From assembly GCA_016705335.1 (NCBI GenBank), contig JADIYN010000078.1:120871-184870 (forward strand): a stretch of 64,000 nucleotides of DNA, in the 5' to 3' direction. This stretch comes from Draconibacterium sp. (GTDB lineage: Bacteria > Bacteroidota > Bacteroidia > Bacteroidales > Prolixibacteraceae). The notes under the pieces are model-generated. The model had not been told where the DNA came from and made no database searches. It saw nothing but the letters and a program-made list of their open reading frames with translations. The position numbers were made by a program, and so were the translations under genes. Positions 11,326 through 21,992 of this stretch are shown piece by piece; position 1 is the first letter of the stretch; each line of letters starts with the position of its first letter.

Positions 11326-13347
11326 CTATTTAAGGTGCAATTCCTGTTCATTCACTTCTCTACTTAATGGGTCAACTTCTTTCGTTTTAACTGAATGAGT
11401 ATTTAAAATTGGCTCAGTAAAATTAAGTTTTTTAATTGCTTTGTCCTTTTTTCCATTCCCATAATACGAATTCATTGAAATAAACTCCGGAACAATATAC
11501 ATCATTTTTTCTACCAGCTTATTACGGGTTAAGCTATCCATTGCAGTAAGCAAATCAATAATCTTGTTATTCATATCATCAAAATCATGCTTTCTGTCCT
11601 TTCCAATCATAATTTTTTCGTTGTATGTATTTTTCAATACCTCTTCTTTGTTGTCAAGCAATTCCTCATAAAGCTTTTCTCCTGGCCTTAGTCCGGTTAT
11701 CTTAATTTCAATGTCCTGATTAGGAACAAAACCTGATAATGAAATCATTTTTGCTGCAAGATCATAAATCTTAACTGGTTCTCCCATATCAAAAACAAAT
11801 ATTTCCCCCCTTTACCCATAAATCCAGCCTCTAACACTAATTGACATGCTTCCGGAATAGTCATAAAATATCGTGTAATATCTTTGTGAGTAATAGTAAC
11901 AGGACCACCTTTTTCTATTTGTTTTTTAAACAATGGCACAACCGATCCATTTGAACCCAAAACGTTTCCAAAGCGGGTGATAATGAACTGTGTCGAATAT
12001 TTTCCAGATTGAGCAAGTGATTGAATGTACATTTCACTTATCCGTTTGGTAGTTCCCATAACATTTGTTGGATTTACCGCTTTGTCAGATGAAATAAAAA
12101 CAAATTTCTCTACACCAAATTCTATCGATAAATCCGCCATTATTTTATTTCCACCTACATTTACACGTAAAGCTTCACTTGGAAATTCTTCCATTAAGGG
12201 AACATGTTTATATGCAGCCGCATTAAAAACTATTGTGGGTGAATATTCAGCGAAAATTTTTCTCAATTTTGAGTTGTTGTTCATCACCAACAATAACTTC
12301 GAAATTAGTATGTTCGCTGTTGGAGATAATTTCCTGCTGTAAATCGTAAAGATCCGATTCTGCTTTATCGAGCAAAATTATTTTCTGAACTTTAAAATGA
12401 ATCAATTGGCGTACAATTTCAGAACCTATTGATCCAGCAGCACCGGTTACAAAAACCACAGACTCTTTTAATCCTTGTTCTATTTTATTTCTGTCAAGTT
12501 GAATAGAGTTTCTTCCTAATAAATCCTCAATCTTAATTGGACGAATTGTTTTAGCCTGAAGTTCCCCCTTTATCCAGTTTTTTACTGGCGGGACTTCCTT
12601 TAAAACAAGATGTAGATCCAAACACATATCTGTTATCTCTCTCTTTTTCTTTTATGTGTTATTTTCCAGAATTATCAATAGCGAAAATTATTTCAGCAAC
12701 TTTATTTTCAGGAATGATTTTATTAAAAGCACTATTCACCGAATAGATAGGAACCCCAAATAAATATTTGTTGTGAAGCGAAGCATTATCATCAATAAAT
12801 CCAATTATTTTAATATTCACTGAAGTGTCTGTCAGAAGTGCATTTAGAGTTGCCTGGCCTAAGGTTCCAGCTCCAAAAATCATTAAATTCCGAACATCTT
12901 TTTAGGAACAAACCAAAATTGAAAAACTACCTTTGCAAAGAGTCTTGATAAGATTAACAGTGTTGATAATAACATTGTAAAAATTACAATAATTGAAATA
13001 GGCATGTTCACAAACGAAGAATCATTAATCATTCTTGCTGTAAGTGATGTTAGTGCAAGCATCATACCTCCACAAATTGTTGCAATCAGAATGCGCATAA
13101 TATCCTGACTAGTACTATGGCGTAATATACCAGAATAAGATTTTGATTTCCAAAAGCACAAAAATATAACTGGAAAAACGATTATCAAATGCATTGAATT
13201 AATCATTTCTTCCATGCCAGAGAGATCAAAATTTAATCTAAGAAGAATAGCGGTATACCATGAAAAAAATACTAACCCTAGGTCGAAGAGTAATACCATC
13301 CATCTTGGCACATAATTTTTTGAGAAATAGTATGTAAAGTGTTTCAT
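11326..13347 (-). CDS. Membrane-anchored nucleoside-diphosphate-sugar 4,6-dehydratase, FlaA1/CapD/WbpM type (four frameshifts)
   Basis: One gene in five frame pieces: 12883-13347 (hydrophobic N-terminus, several membrane spans), 12659-12883 (first Rossmann-like domain, MIFGAGTLGQAT), 12247-12627 (catalytic-domain start, VFVTGAAGSIGSEIVRQL), 11745-12293 (FNAAAYKHVPLME, SSDKAVNPTNVMG, ITRFGNVLGS) and 11326-11787 (GLRPGEKLYEELL). About 670 codons matches WbpM-type enzymes, which make UDP-4-keto-6-deoxy-GlcNAc at the inner membrane. With the reductase at 14807-15731 and the transferase at 13824-14792 it forms a WbpM/WbpV/WbpL-like set that makes and loads a UDP-QuiNAc- or FucNAc-like initiating sugar. 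Confidence 0.9.
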
Positions 13348-13823
13348 ATTTTTGTTTTGTTAAAATCTGTCATATATCGACTAAATACAATTCATGTTAA
13401 GTTTTAAATAGATAACCGGAGTATTTAAAATGCATTATTATTTTTAGCGCCTTTAAATTTCAGGTTAACCTCAATTGTTATGCAAATTATGGCATAATCA
13501 CATAAAAAACAAATTATTCATTATAAGTTCCGTATCCATTTTTATTTTATATTTAGTAAGTTTCGAAATGAATGACAATTATCATACCTGCCAATATATA
13601 ATACTTAAAATCAACATTTTACATTGAATAATCAATAAATATATTTGTTCCATAATGGGACATTTATCCCTATATAGCTAATTAGTTGTATAATATTTCT
13701 CAATTTTTTTATTATAAAATACGCTGAATATTCAGTCAATTCATGATGCATTAAACCATAATTTAAATTCATTTCATTATAAAATTTGAAATTCACTAAA
13801 ATCCCATATTTTCTTATACTCAT
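13348..13823. other. 476-base gap, no gene seen
   Basis: Very AT-rich. The only ORF (63 codons, 13632-13823, minus) has low-complexity composition and no recognisable motif, so I do not call it. The gap may hold a promoter for the downstream FlaA1-type gene or be decayed DNA. Confidence 0.5.
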
Positions 13824-14792
13824 TTACCTGAATGATCTTTTTTGAATTGATTTAATGGTTATAAATCTTAGGGTTAGATATAATATACTCAACGTTAAAA
13901 GAATCAATACAAAAACAGACAAGGTCATGCGATCTTTTTCAATTAGAAAGATGGTTACTGCATTTATAATAAGTTGAATAGAACCAAAAATACTTGAAAC
14001 CAATATTTGCGGCCACTTTATTTCATTGCTCAAATATTGAAAAAGATGTGTACGGTGTGCTTCAAAAATATTCTCATGTCTTAAAAGCCGAAAAAAAATT
14101 GTAAAAACAGAATCAATACCATAAACTGCAAAAAATAAGATATATTCAAATCGTCCGGTTTTCAAAATTAATGAAATCATAAACCATGCTAGCAAAAAGG
14201 CCATTGTAACACTGCCTACATCACCGGCAAAAGTTATTGCCCTAACCCGTGCGTTATAATAAGAAAAAATTAATGCAGAAATTATAAGTAATACTAATAG
14301 TTGATTTGGAATGAACGTGATTGACATATTTATCCATAAAAACGAACAAATTGTAACCAAACTGTAAAAGACAGTTATTCCATTTATTCCATCCATAAAA
14401 TTAAATGCATTTATCCAGCCGATTGTAAGTAGATAAGCAGCAAATATAATATACCAAGGCATTCCAAAAATATTCAATTGCCAAAACAAAAGGCTAACTG
14501 CGGCGAAATGAGCTAAAATTCTAATCCCTGAAGAAAGAGTTAAAATGTCATCAATAAAACTTATGGCTGCCAAAAGTAACATAGCTAATATAATCCACGG
14601 TTCGACAAAGCCATAAAGTAAAAACCATGCTAGTGTAGCTAGGGGAAACAGAATTCCTCCTCCCCTTATAGTTAAATGAGAATGAGAACTTCGTTCATTT
14701 GGTTTATCGACAATGTTTAAATGATCGGCTATTATAAAATACCCCTTCAATAGAAATAGGAGAATTACAAAAACAGCAAAGTACAGCAACAT
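13824..14792 (-). CDS. Undecaprenyl-phosphate sugar-1-phosphate transferase (MraY/WecA/WbpL family)
   Basis: 322 residues, almost entirely membrane spans. Family signatures: DKPNERSSH near residues 29-37, FIDDILTLS (metal-binding Asp pair), FNFMDGINGI near residue 132, TFAGDVGS, and a C-terminal HRTHLFQ loop like the carbohydrate-recognition HxHxxQ region of WecA/WbpL. It transfers sugar-1-phosphate from a UDP-sugar to undecaprenyl phosphate and so starts repeat-unit assembly. It lies 14 bases downstream of the SDR gene. QuiNAc/FucNAc specificity is inferred from the neighbours. Confidence 0.88.
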   Translation of the reverse strand: MLLYFAVFVILLFLLKGYFIIADHLNIVDKPNERSSHSHLTIRGGGILFPLATLAWFLLYGFVEPWIILAMLLLAAISFIDDILTLSSGIRILAHFAAVSLLFWQLNIFGMPWYIIFAAYLLTIGWINAFNFMDGINGITVFYSLVTICSFLWINMSITFIPNQLLVLLIISALIFSYYNARVRAITFAGDVGSVTMAFLLAWFMISLILKTGRFEYILFFAVYGIDSVFTIFFRLLRHENIFEAHRTHLFQYLSNEIKWPQILVSSIFGSIQLIINAVTIFLIEKDRMTLSVFVLILLTLSILYLTLRFITIKSIQKRSFR

Positions 14793-14806
14793 TTATAAAA
14801 TTTTTA

Positions 14807-15731
14807 TTAAAATAAAACTAATGATTTCCTCATACCTTCTTTTGCACTAATTGGCATAGATTTAATCCCGAGAGCTTTTTTCAATTTTTTGTTGGATACA
14901 ACGTATGATTCTGTCAACTTTTGCAATCTTTCAGTATTTAAAGGAAAAGGTATTATGTTACCTAATTTTGCGAAGTTGATAATTAGTCTTTTATTTATTC
15001 CCCAAATCCTTGGTTTTTTGTTTTTGGATTCAGATATTAATTTAATCAGCTCAATTGTCGAAATTGCCTCATCATCTGCTACGTTGTAAATACCTGGTTC
15101 TATTTCCTTTTCCAAAATCTGATTTACCACAAAGACAGATTGTCTATTGAAGTAAATGATCTTTTATTATCAAAATTGCCCAGTGGCCAGGGAATACCAG
15201 TTTGAATAATTTTAAAAGAAGATTTAAATTACCTTTATTTCCAGGACCGTGAATCATACAAGGTCGCAGGATAAATACCTTTTTTCCTTCCGGTAATATT
15301 TGAGATAAAATATAATTTTCTGCAGCTAACTTCGATTTTCCATATGCCGTTTGTGGATTTGGCAATTCATCCTCTGTTAATTGTTCTCCTAAAACGTTAT
15401 CAGCAACTGCCTTAACAGAACTAAAAAAGATAAATTTTTTTGCGTTTGACTTTAAAAAGAAATCAAATATTTGCTTTGTCAATCCAAAATTAATATCAAA
15501 ATAGTCTTTTTCTTGTGTTGTATTTTTTGTATCGTGCGCTTTGCCCGCCAAATGAACAATCGAATCCAATTGTGGCGTTTTTATATTTTCGAGTTCGTTC
15601 CATTTAACAAAACAACTATATAAATGTGTTTCAGGTTCACTTATATCTAACGCAATAATCTTAGAGTTATTAATTGAACCCGAAAGATTGGTTCCAACAA
15701 AGCCAAAGGCGCCGGTAATTAAAACATTCAT
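14807..15731 (-). CDS. NAD-dependent sugar epimerase/dehydratase, WbpV-like 4-reductase candidate (frameshifted)
   Basis: An SDR of about 308 codons. Piece 15144-15731 has GAFGFVGTNLSG, DSIVHLAGKAHD, FFSSVKAV and the catalytic YGKSKLAAE. Piece 14807-15130 continues from VNQILEKEIEPGIYNVADDE. The frame changes near 15130-15160, where the first frame ends at KDHLLQ. The AHLAGxAHD/SSVKAVAD pattern resembles WbpV/WcfT reductases that act on 4-keto-QuiNAc. It is next to the WbpL-like transferase and close to the WbpM-like dehydratase. Confidence 0.82.
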
Positions 15732-15788
15732 TTATTTACAATTTATTTACCTAACAATTATTGGGATTCACAAGGGCATCTGTAGTTT

Positions 15789-16430
15789 TTATAATTTAAT
15801 TGTCTTCTGATATTCCAGTTTTAACTCTTTTTTTTGTGCTGAGTAAATTCCAGGATAATATTTTAAAATTTTTAAAACCCTTTTTATCTGTTTTTTGGGT
15901 TCAGTTATTATTCGGAACAACCAAATAAGGTTAAATTTTGTTGCCCATTTTGGTATATCGGTTATTTCGCCTGAAAAATAGTTTAACGCCGCTCCAACTC
16001 CCAGCATAACACCACTTTCTAAATAAGGGAGTAATTTATACATGAAAAATTCCTGTTTTGGAGCGCCCAGTGAAACCCAAATATATCTTGGTTTAATTGA
16101 GTTTATTTCTTTTGCAATTTCCTCATAATCAAAATTGTCTACAGTTAAAAATGGTAATGAGATGTAATGTAAATTTGAGAAACCATTTACGTTTTCAACT
16201 TTAGATTTTATTTTTTCAAATACTACATCAGTATTACCTATTATACATTGTTTTTCATTAAAATAAATAAACTTATCAAAAAATTTAGGTCCATTATACG
16301 GTTTAAATTTTCTTTTATATACAAGCGATGCCAAAATTGCAATGTAACTGCCATCGCAAGAATTAACCAAAGAGTTATTCAATACTTCAACAATCCCATT
16401 GTTGTTAGCCATATGCGATTCAACCAACAC
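15789..16430 (-). CDS. WecG/TagA/CpsF-family glycosyltransferase (N-terminus frameshifted)
   Basis: The GTG-started frame gives 213 residues with the family core: SCDGSYIAIL, GPKFFDKFI (a GPD/GxxFF-type motif), the KPRYIWVSLGAPKQEFF signature and GVGAALNYFSGE. These enzymes (GT26) add the second sugar, for example ManNAcA, to undecaprenyl-linked GlcNAc. The frame is open upstream of the GTG only to a stop near 16465. A neighbouring frame from about 16500 encodes TIIDNSVKKRDIVV, which would supply a normal N-terminus, so one indel near 16450 is likely. It sits directly behind wzc. Confidence 0.85.
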   Translation of the reverse strand: MLVESHMANNNGIVEVLNNSLVNSCDGSYIAILASLVYKRKFKPYNGPKFFDKFIYFNEKQCIIGNTDVVFEKIKSKVENVNGFSNLHYISLPFLTVDNFDYEEIAKEINSIKPRYIWVSLGAPKQEFFMYKLLPYLESGVMLGVGAALNYFSGEITDIPKWATKFNLIWLFRIITEPKKQIKRVLKILKYYPGIYSAQKKELKLEYQKTIKL

Positions 16431-16510
16431 GTTACTATCAACAAAACAACAATATCCCTTTTTTTCACGGAATTATCAATTATTGTTTTTCTAATTTCTG
16501 GTGATCGAAT

Positions 16511-18859
16511 TCAAATTGAATTTTGAAATATTTTTTTCCAATATTTCTTTCTGTAACCATATCCATATCCATACCCACTTTCAGGCATATCATTTAAAAC
16601 AACGGCGGCACTTTCTATTTTATTGAATTCCACTATTTTATTGATTTGTTTTATTTGAGTTTTATGGCTGTAGTTAATTCTTAAAATAAAAAGTACTATA
16701 TCAGAAAATTGACTTGTTAATATTGAATCAGGTATTAATAATAATGGTGCATTGTCGATAATGATATAATCAAACAATTTGCGCGTTTGTTCAATCAATC
16801 TTTCAAATTTCATACTATCCAATAAATCGGATGGATTTTCAGGTATATTACCTGTCTGAATAAAGAATAAATTTGGGATTGACGTAGATGCAATAATATC
16901 ATCAAGACTTTTTTCATTATTAAGATAATTGCTTAACCCAAAAGATTCCTTAATTCCAAGAAATTCATGTAGTGTTGGTTTGTGCAAGTCAGCACCTATC
17001 AATAATATCTTTTTATTTGTTTTCGACAAAACAGCAGAAAGATTTGACGAAATAAATGATTTTCCTTCTCCCGGAATTAATGAATTTATAGATATAACCT
17101 TTGAATCGCTTTTATCCAAAATAGTATTTATGTTGGTTTTTAATCCTCTGAAACTTTCGGCAATACCTGATCTTGGATGGTGAACTACAGGTAATTTTAC
17201 TTTGTATTTATGCCTCATAATCCCCTCAAAAACTGGTATTTTAACCCCTCTCTCAACTTCATGTACGGTCTCAATTTTATTGTTGAAAAAAATAAATAAT
17301 GTGATAATTATAAAAGGGATGATTCCTCCACCTACTAAACCTGCAGCCACATTGATCATTAAATTCGGACCAGTTCTGGTTGATGCTGAGACAATTGCTT
17401 TATCAATTATTTGGACTTCAGGGGCAATTGAAGCTTTTGAGATAGATGCTTCTGTTTTTTTCTGCAACATATATGTATAAAACTCATTGTTCAGGTTAAA
17501 ATCTCTTTCAACACCTATAAGCCTTTTTTCAGTATCCGGAAGTCTCGTTAACCTCTTTTGAATATCCATTCGACGCCTATTAAGGCTTTCCATTTTTAAT
17601 TCCGTAGACTTTTTCTGATTTTCCAGAGTTTGTCCAAGAGAATTACGAACACTTTGAATTTCTTTTTCAAGAACAATGTATGCAGGGTTTTTATCTTTAA
17701 CGCTATATGAAAGTACTTCCCTTTTTCTGTATAATTCACGTAAACTTGTCAACATCCCTGTTAAATTCTCATCTGTGATGCCAATTACTGAAGGATTTAC
17801 AACTTCTTCCATTTTATTGGCATCATCAATATATTGCAGTAAATTGTTATAAAATTCTATTTGCAGATTAGTTAAGTATTGTTCTTTTTCAATTTCTTCC
17901 AGTTGGTTATAAACAGTTTGTGCTTCCTGCCCAAGATCCTGTGCCTGGTTATTTTTCCGATAGTTACTTATATTTTCTTCGGCAGTACCAAGCGAGCTTT
18001 TCAGTTTTTCTAATTGCGAATCAATAAATTCAACTGTATTTTCAGAACTTTCAAATCTATTCTCCATTCCCGATTCAATAAGTACTTTAGTTAATTCATT
18101 GATGAAATCTGCTTCTCTTTGCCTATTCTGTCCATTTATCATTACAGTAATAATATCTGACTTTTCTGCATCTGAACTGATATTTGTACTTCCCAAATAA
18201 TTTGAAGTCATTGCATCTAAACTGTTGAACTCCAATATATAGGTTTCTCCAAAAACACCCTTTCCTTTTTTGATTGTAAAATTGAAAAACTCATTTGAAA
18301 ATGACTCACCAAACTTCACATTTTGGTCAATCTCAATCTTTTGCGGATATCCATTCATGTATGTTTCCTCTTCAACATGAATGTTATATTCGCTATCGCT
18401 AACTAACCCAATTTCAACAGGAACACCTTTTGCATTTATATTATTTGGTGAAACCTGCAATTCAAATGGTTCGTTTTTATACAAATCCTCATTGTACATT
18501 AATTTTTTATGATACCATGAATAATCCCAGCCCAGGTTTTTTAAAGTGTTTTGATATAATGTAAATGAACGCAATATCTGGATTTTATTTTCCTTGTTTA
18601 CATTATTTACGCCATCTGTTTTAGAGTTATTAAATGCCAAAACAGAATTCATATCATTGGATGTACTTCCAACCAATATTCGACTCGAAGTTTGATATGT
18701 AGTTGGTGAGTTTTTAAAAACGAAATAACCCAAAGCCATACCCAAAATACTTGTTGCTATGAACCACGGCCATCGCCTTATATAGCTAAACAAAAGATTC
18801 TTGTTTTTTTCTTTTTCTTCAGAATCAATTAAATAAATAACATCTTCTATTTTTTCCAT
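16511..18859 (-). CDS. wzc: Polysaccharide co-polymerase with tyrosine-kinase domain
   Basis: 782 residues, unbroken. Membrane span 1 is near residues 29-48 (Wzz domain), followed by a long coiled-coil periplasmic region (about 60-500) and a second span near 505-528. The cytoplasmic BY-kinase domain has Walker A IPGEGKS near 593, Walker A' IGADLHKP near 623 and Walker B YIIIDNAP near 701. The C-terminus is a Tyr cluster, GYGYGYGYRKKYWKK, the usual autophosphorylation tail. Wzc controls chain length and gates export with Wza. No Wzb-type phosphatase is seen in the window. It lies 15 bases behind wza. Confidence 0.95.
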   Translation of the reverse strand: MEKIEDVIYLIDSEEKEKNKNLLFSYIRRWPWFIATSILGMALGYFVFKNSPTTYQTSSRILVGSTSNDMNSVLAFNNSKTDGVNNVNKENKIQILRSFTLYQNTLKNLGWDYSWYHKKLMYNEDLYKNEPFELQVSPNNINAKGVPVEIGLVSDSEYNIHVEEETYMNGYPQKIEIDQNVKFGESFSNEFFNFTIKKGKGVFGETYILEFNSLDAMTSNYLGSTNISSDAEKSDIITVMINGQNRQREADFINELTKVLIESGMENRFESSENTVEFIDSQLEKLKSSLGTAEENISNYRKNNQAQDLGQEAQTVYNQLEEIEKEQYLTNLQIEFYNNLLQYIDDANKMEEVVNPSVIGITDENLTGMLTSLRELYRKREVLSYSVKDKNPAYIVLEKEIQSVRNSLGQTLENQKKSTELKMESLNRRRMDIQKRLTRLPDTEKRLIGVERDFNLNNEFYTYMLQKKTEASISKASIAPEVQIIDKAIVSASTRTGPNLMINVAAGLVGGGIIPFIIITLFIFFNNKIETVHEVERGVKIPVFEGIMRHKYKVKLPVVHHPRSGIAESFRGLKTNINTILDKSDSKVISINSLIPGEGKSFISSNLSAVLSKTNKKILLIGADLHKPTLHEFLGIKESFGLSNYLNNEKSLDDIIASTSIPNLFFIQTGNIPENPSDLLDSMKFERLIEQTRKLFDYIIIDNAPLLLIPDSILTSQFSDIVLFILRINYSHKTQIKQINKIVEFNKIESAAVVLNDMPESGYGYGYGYRKKYWKKIFQNSI

Positions 18860-18874
18860 CGAATTTATTTTAAA

Positions 18875-19665
18875 CTAAAAATTAAAGCAGCAGCAACTAA
18901 AAAGTGTGGATATGGTACTAAGTAATTTACCATAAGTATCACTGTTTGCATTTCTCATTTTCAAATCACTTGGCGGAATATACACCAAATCGTTTGGTTG
19001 CAAATAAAAAACATCTGATTTATAAACACTATTATCGGTAAGATCAACCTTATAGGTTATAAAATTATTCCCCGTTTGTCGTTTTACAATGACATTTTTC
19101 AAGTCTGCATATTCCGTAATGCCTTGGGACAAGCTAATTGCATCGAACATACTAATATTTCCTTCATAATTATAATACAACCCTGGAACTCTTACTTCTC
19201 CTGATACATTTATCCTGTAGTTTAAGAGTTTCACCTGTATCTGAGGTTCTTTTAAGAATTCTTCGGCCCTAATTTTAACACGTTGTTCTGCTTCTGACAA
19301 GTTCAAACCAACCAAATTAATATTTCCCAAAATAGGCAACGTAACTATGGAATCAGAAGAAACTACATAACCATTGATATATTTGCTTGTTGGCTCGCCG
19401 AACATTTGAGAAGTTCCTCCTGAAGTATTAGGACTACTCATGGTTGATGGGTTTAATTGCCTGTTTACTTCTGGATCAAGAGTCATTATACTTATGTACA
19501 GGTTGTCAAACGGCTTAATTTTATGTTTCGGAGGTGGCGAAGTTGCATTTATTTTTGAAGCATTATCCATTGTTTCCTGAAACATAATAAGATCCTTGGG
19601 ACTTCTGCAAGATGAAACAAAAAACAGTGCTATTAACAAAAAATAAAAATTATAATTTTTTTCAT
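18875..19665 (-). CDS. wza: Polysaccharide export outer-membrane lipoprotein (frameshift in signal peptide)
   Basis: Poly_export/SLBB protein of about 260 residues, forming the outer-membrane exit channel for the polymer. It has a lipobox-like FFVSSC, a PES domain (HKIKPFDNLYISIMTL) and an SLBB domain (VSGEVRVPGLY...DAISLSQGITEYADL). The downstream frame lacks an ATG. An ATG at 19665-19663 (MKKIIIFIF) leads into it if a six-T run (about 19640-19645) is restored to seven T, giving a normal lipoprotein signal. This is a clear homopolymer indel. Confidence 0.92.
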
Positions 19666-19757
19666 ATTAAAGTTATTTTGAAATGGTTTTTCTCTGTAAA
19701 TTAACAAAATTCAAAGGATTCGGTTTAATTTTATTGGTGTATATAACTTGATAAGAT

Positions 19758-20797
19758 CTAAAGAATTGAAGAGTATAAATCATCAAGTTGACTTGAGATT
19801 GTTTTTATATTAAATAAATTATTGCTTAGCTGTAATGAAGCTACACCCAATTTTTCACGAAGATTATCGTCATTCATTAAAATTTTAAGATTTTCAGCTA
19901 ACCCATCAATGTCTCCAGGTTGAAATACCAATGAATTTTTGCCATGGTCAAGAACATCAGGCAAACCTCCAACTGGGGTTGTAATTACGGTAACCCAAAA
20001 GCCCATGCATCCAATACAGCCATAGGAAAACCTTCAGCATAGCTTGGCAGACAAAAAATTGATGATGTATAAAAAAGTGTTTCTTTTTCAATCCCCGAAA
20101 TCCAACCTTTAAAAACAACATTATTTGAGATATTCAGAGAATTAGAAAGCTTTGAAGCCAATTCAATTTCGCCATTCCCGGCAAATACAATTTTCCATTC
20201 AGGGAATTGAACTGCAATTTTTGAAAATGCTTTTATTAAATCAGAATATCCTTTTCGTTCATTCAATGTTCCTGCAAAGAGAATTGTTTTTTGTTTTTCT
20301 AAATCTGATTTTTGTTTAGCCACAGGACATGGATTATATATTACTTTTATTTTCTCCGGCTTTATTACAATCTCTTCTACCTGTTTTTTCCAATAGTTTG
20401 ATAGTACAATGATTGCGTCGGCTTTATTAAAAATTTTTTTGTATAAATCTTTCCTCTTCCCCGATATAGTTGTTTCCGCTGAAAAAGAATGAAAATGTAC
20501 AATCACCGGGATATTAAATAATTTCGAAATCCATATGAAAATATATTTTCTAGCTGCAGATGTTGACTCACTAAAATGGATATGGACAATTTTCGTACCT
20601 GGCAGCTTTAATAAAAAAATTATCAAACCTTGCAAAAAGAAAACAATTTTTAGTAGTGCATTTCTATCAACATAAGTGCCTATCCAAACACAGTTCCATT
20701 TTTCCCAGCATGCGCTTTTTTCATGTGAATTTATAACTGAAGTAATTCCTCCCCTTGTTTTTCTGTGGGGAGCTACAACGAGCACTTTTCTTTTCAT
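19758..20797 (-). CDS. Glycosyltransferase family 4 (frameshifted)
   Basis: About 346 codons, GT-B fold. The N-terminal part (19985-20797) starts MKRKVLVVAPHRKTRGG (acceptor-side loop). It then has KIVHIHFSES and the nucleotide-sugar-binding C-terminal domain with ILFAGTLNERKGYSDLIKAF and SYAEGFPMAVLDAWAFG. The frame changes near 20000, in the conserved segment LDAWAFGLPVI, and continues as ITTPVGGLPDVLDHG to 19758. Cytoplasmic, membrane-associated repeat-unit assembly. The 4-base overlap with the acyltransferase gene at 20794 implies coupling. Confidence 0.9.
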
Positions 20798-21243
20798 GAA
20801 TTAAAAGTTTTAACAATCTTAGCTGGATTTCCAGCGACTACAACATTTTCAGGAACATCTTTTATTACTACTGAACCTGCTGCAATTATTGAATTATTAC
20901 CAACTTTTATTTCACCAATCAATACACAATTTGCTCCAATTTCCACGTTATTGCCAATTACAGGACAACCACCATTTGGTCTTGCATTTCCAATAGTGGT
21001 GTTGTGACGCACCGTTACATTATCACCAATTACTACAGTATTGTTAATTACCAGTCCCTGTCCATGAAAAACGTTAAAATTTTTTCCAATAACAGTAGTA
21101 TCTGGTATATCAATACCTAATATATATTGAATAAATATACGATAGGAAATCCGAACCGGTAATCCAATTAATTTTAAATTGAATTTTGTAAAAAGAACTG
21201 CATTTAAAGCAAAAATTGAATAAACTTCCTTTAGTATTTCCAC
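20794..21243 (-). CDS. Serine acetyltransferase-like hexapeptide acyltransferase
   Basis: 149 residues. Left-handed beta-helix hexapeptide repeats (VIGKNF, VIGDNVTVRHNTTIG, VIGNNVEIGANCVLIG, VGNNSIIAAGSVV) and the usual C-terminal VVAGNPAKIVK. It resembles the CysE-type acyltransferases often found in exopolysaccharide operons, which O- or N-acetylate a sugar. The donor is probably acetyl-CoA. It overlaps the downstream glycosyltransferase start by 4 bases. Confidence 0.87.
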   Translation of the reverse strand: MEILKEVYSIFALNAVLFTKFNLKLIGLPVRISYRIFIQYILGIDIPDTTVIGKNFNVFHGQGLVINNTVVIGDNVTVRHNTTIGNARPNGGCPVIGNNVEIGANCVLIGEIKVGNNSIIAAGSVVIKDVPENVVVAGNPAKIVKTFNS

Positions 21244-21368
21244 TCATTATCAAAATATTATAATTTTTTTGGCAAACAAATCTAATAAGTACCTAACTAT
21301 TTATTTAACCCTGTGATACATCTGTTTCATTTTATTTACTACGAATTATTCAATACCTAAAATTTTTG

Positions 21369-21956
21369 TTAATCCAAATAGTTAAAATCAGTTTTAATTT
21401 TTCCATAAATCAATTTCTCATGCTTTTCCAATTCTGTTTTATGACCTCTGTATTTAATTATCTTTGCAGGAATACCTCCTGCAATTGCATAAGGAGGAAC
21501 GTTAATATTAACAACTGCACCTGCCGCGATTACCGCTCCCCTTCCAATATTTGCCCCTTTTAAAATTGTTGCACCCGCACCAACCCAAACGTCATCTGAA
21601 ATAATAACCGGTAAATCTTCTCCCGGTAATTTTTCAAGAATATCGTAAATGAATTTCCCTCTTAAATCAATTGGATGATTACCTGTAATAATAGATACAT
21701 TGGGACCAAACAGTACCTTATCTCCAATAAATATAGGTGCTTCAGCAGCAAGAAAAGTTGCATGTGGTCCAATATATACATCATTCCCAATTGTAATATT
21801 TTTGAATGTAAAAATGTCCTTATATTGAAATTTAACATTTCTTCCGACTGATTTAAACAAATTTTTCAAAAAGTATCTTCCAATTCTATTTTGTATTCCT
21901 TTTGAATAAAAAATAAATAATCCAACAAAGTATTTAATAGATTTTCGTGTTTTCAT
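21369..21956 (-). CDS. Hexapeptide acyltransferase (CatB/NodL/WcaF-like)
   Basis: 195 residues. The N-terminus is basic and hydrophobic, followed by hexapeptide coils (ITIGNDVYIGPHATFLA, FIGDKVLFGPNVSIITGNHP with the catalytic His, DDVWVGAGATILKGANIG) and a closing YAIAGGIPAKIIKYRG. Likely acetylates a polysaccharide sugar. It is the second of three such genes in this stretch, each beside a glycosyltransferase. Confidence 0.87.
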   Translation of the reverse strand: MKTRKSIKYFVGLFIFYSKGIQNRIGRYFLKNLFKSVGRNVKFQYKDIFTFKNITIGNDVYIGPHATFLAAEAPIFIGDKVLFGPNVSIITGNHPIDLRGKFIYDILEKLPGEDLPVIISDDVWVGAGATILKGANIGRGAVIAAGAVVNINVPPYAIAGGIPAKIIKYRGHKTELEKHEKLIYGKIKTDFNYLD

Positions 21957-21992
21957 TAAAACAATAATTGTTGCTTGAATTAAACTGAATTT

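Noticed and set aside
13632..13823. 63-codon minus-strand ORF in the gap before the WbpL-like gene
   Set aside because: Low-complexity, Ile/Asn/Tyr-rich translation of AT-rich DNA with no motif or homologous look.
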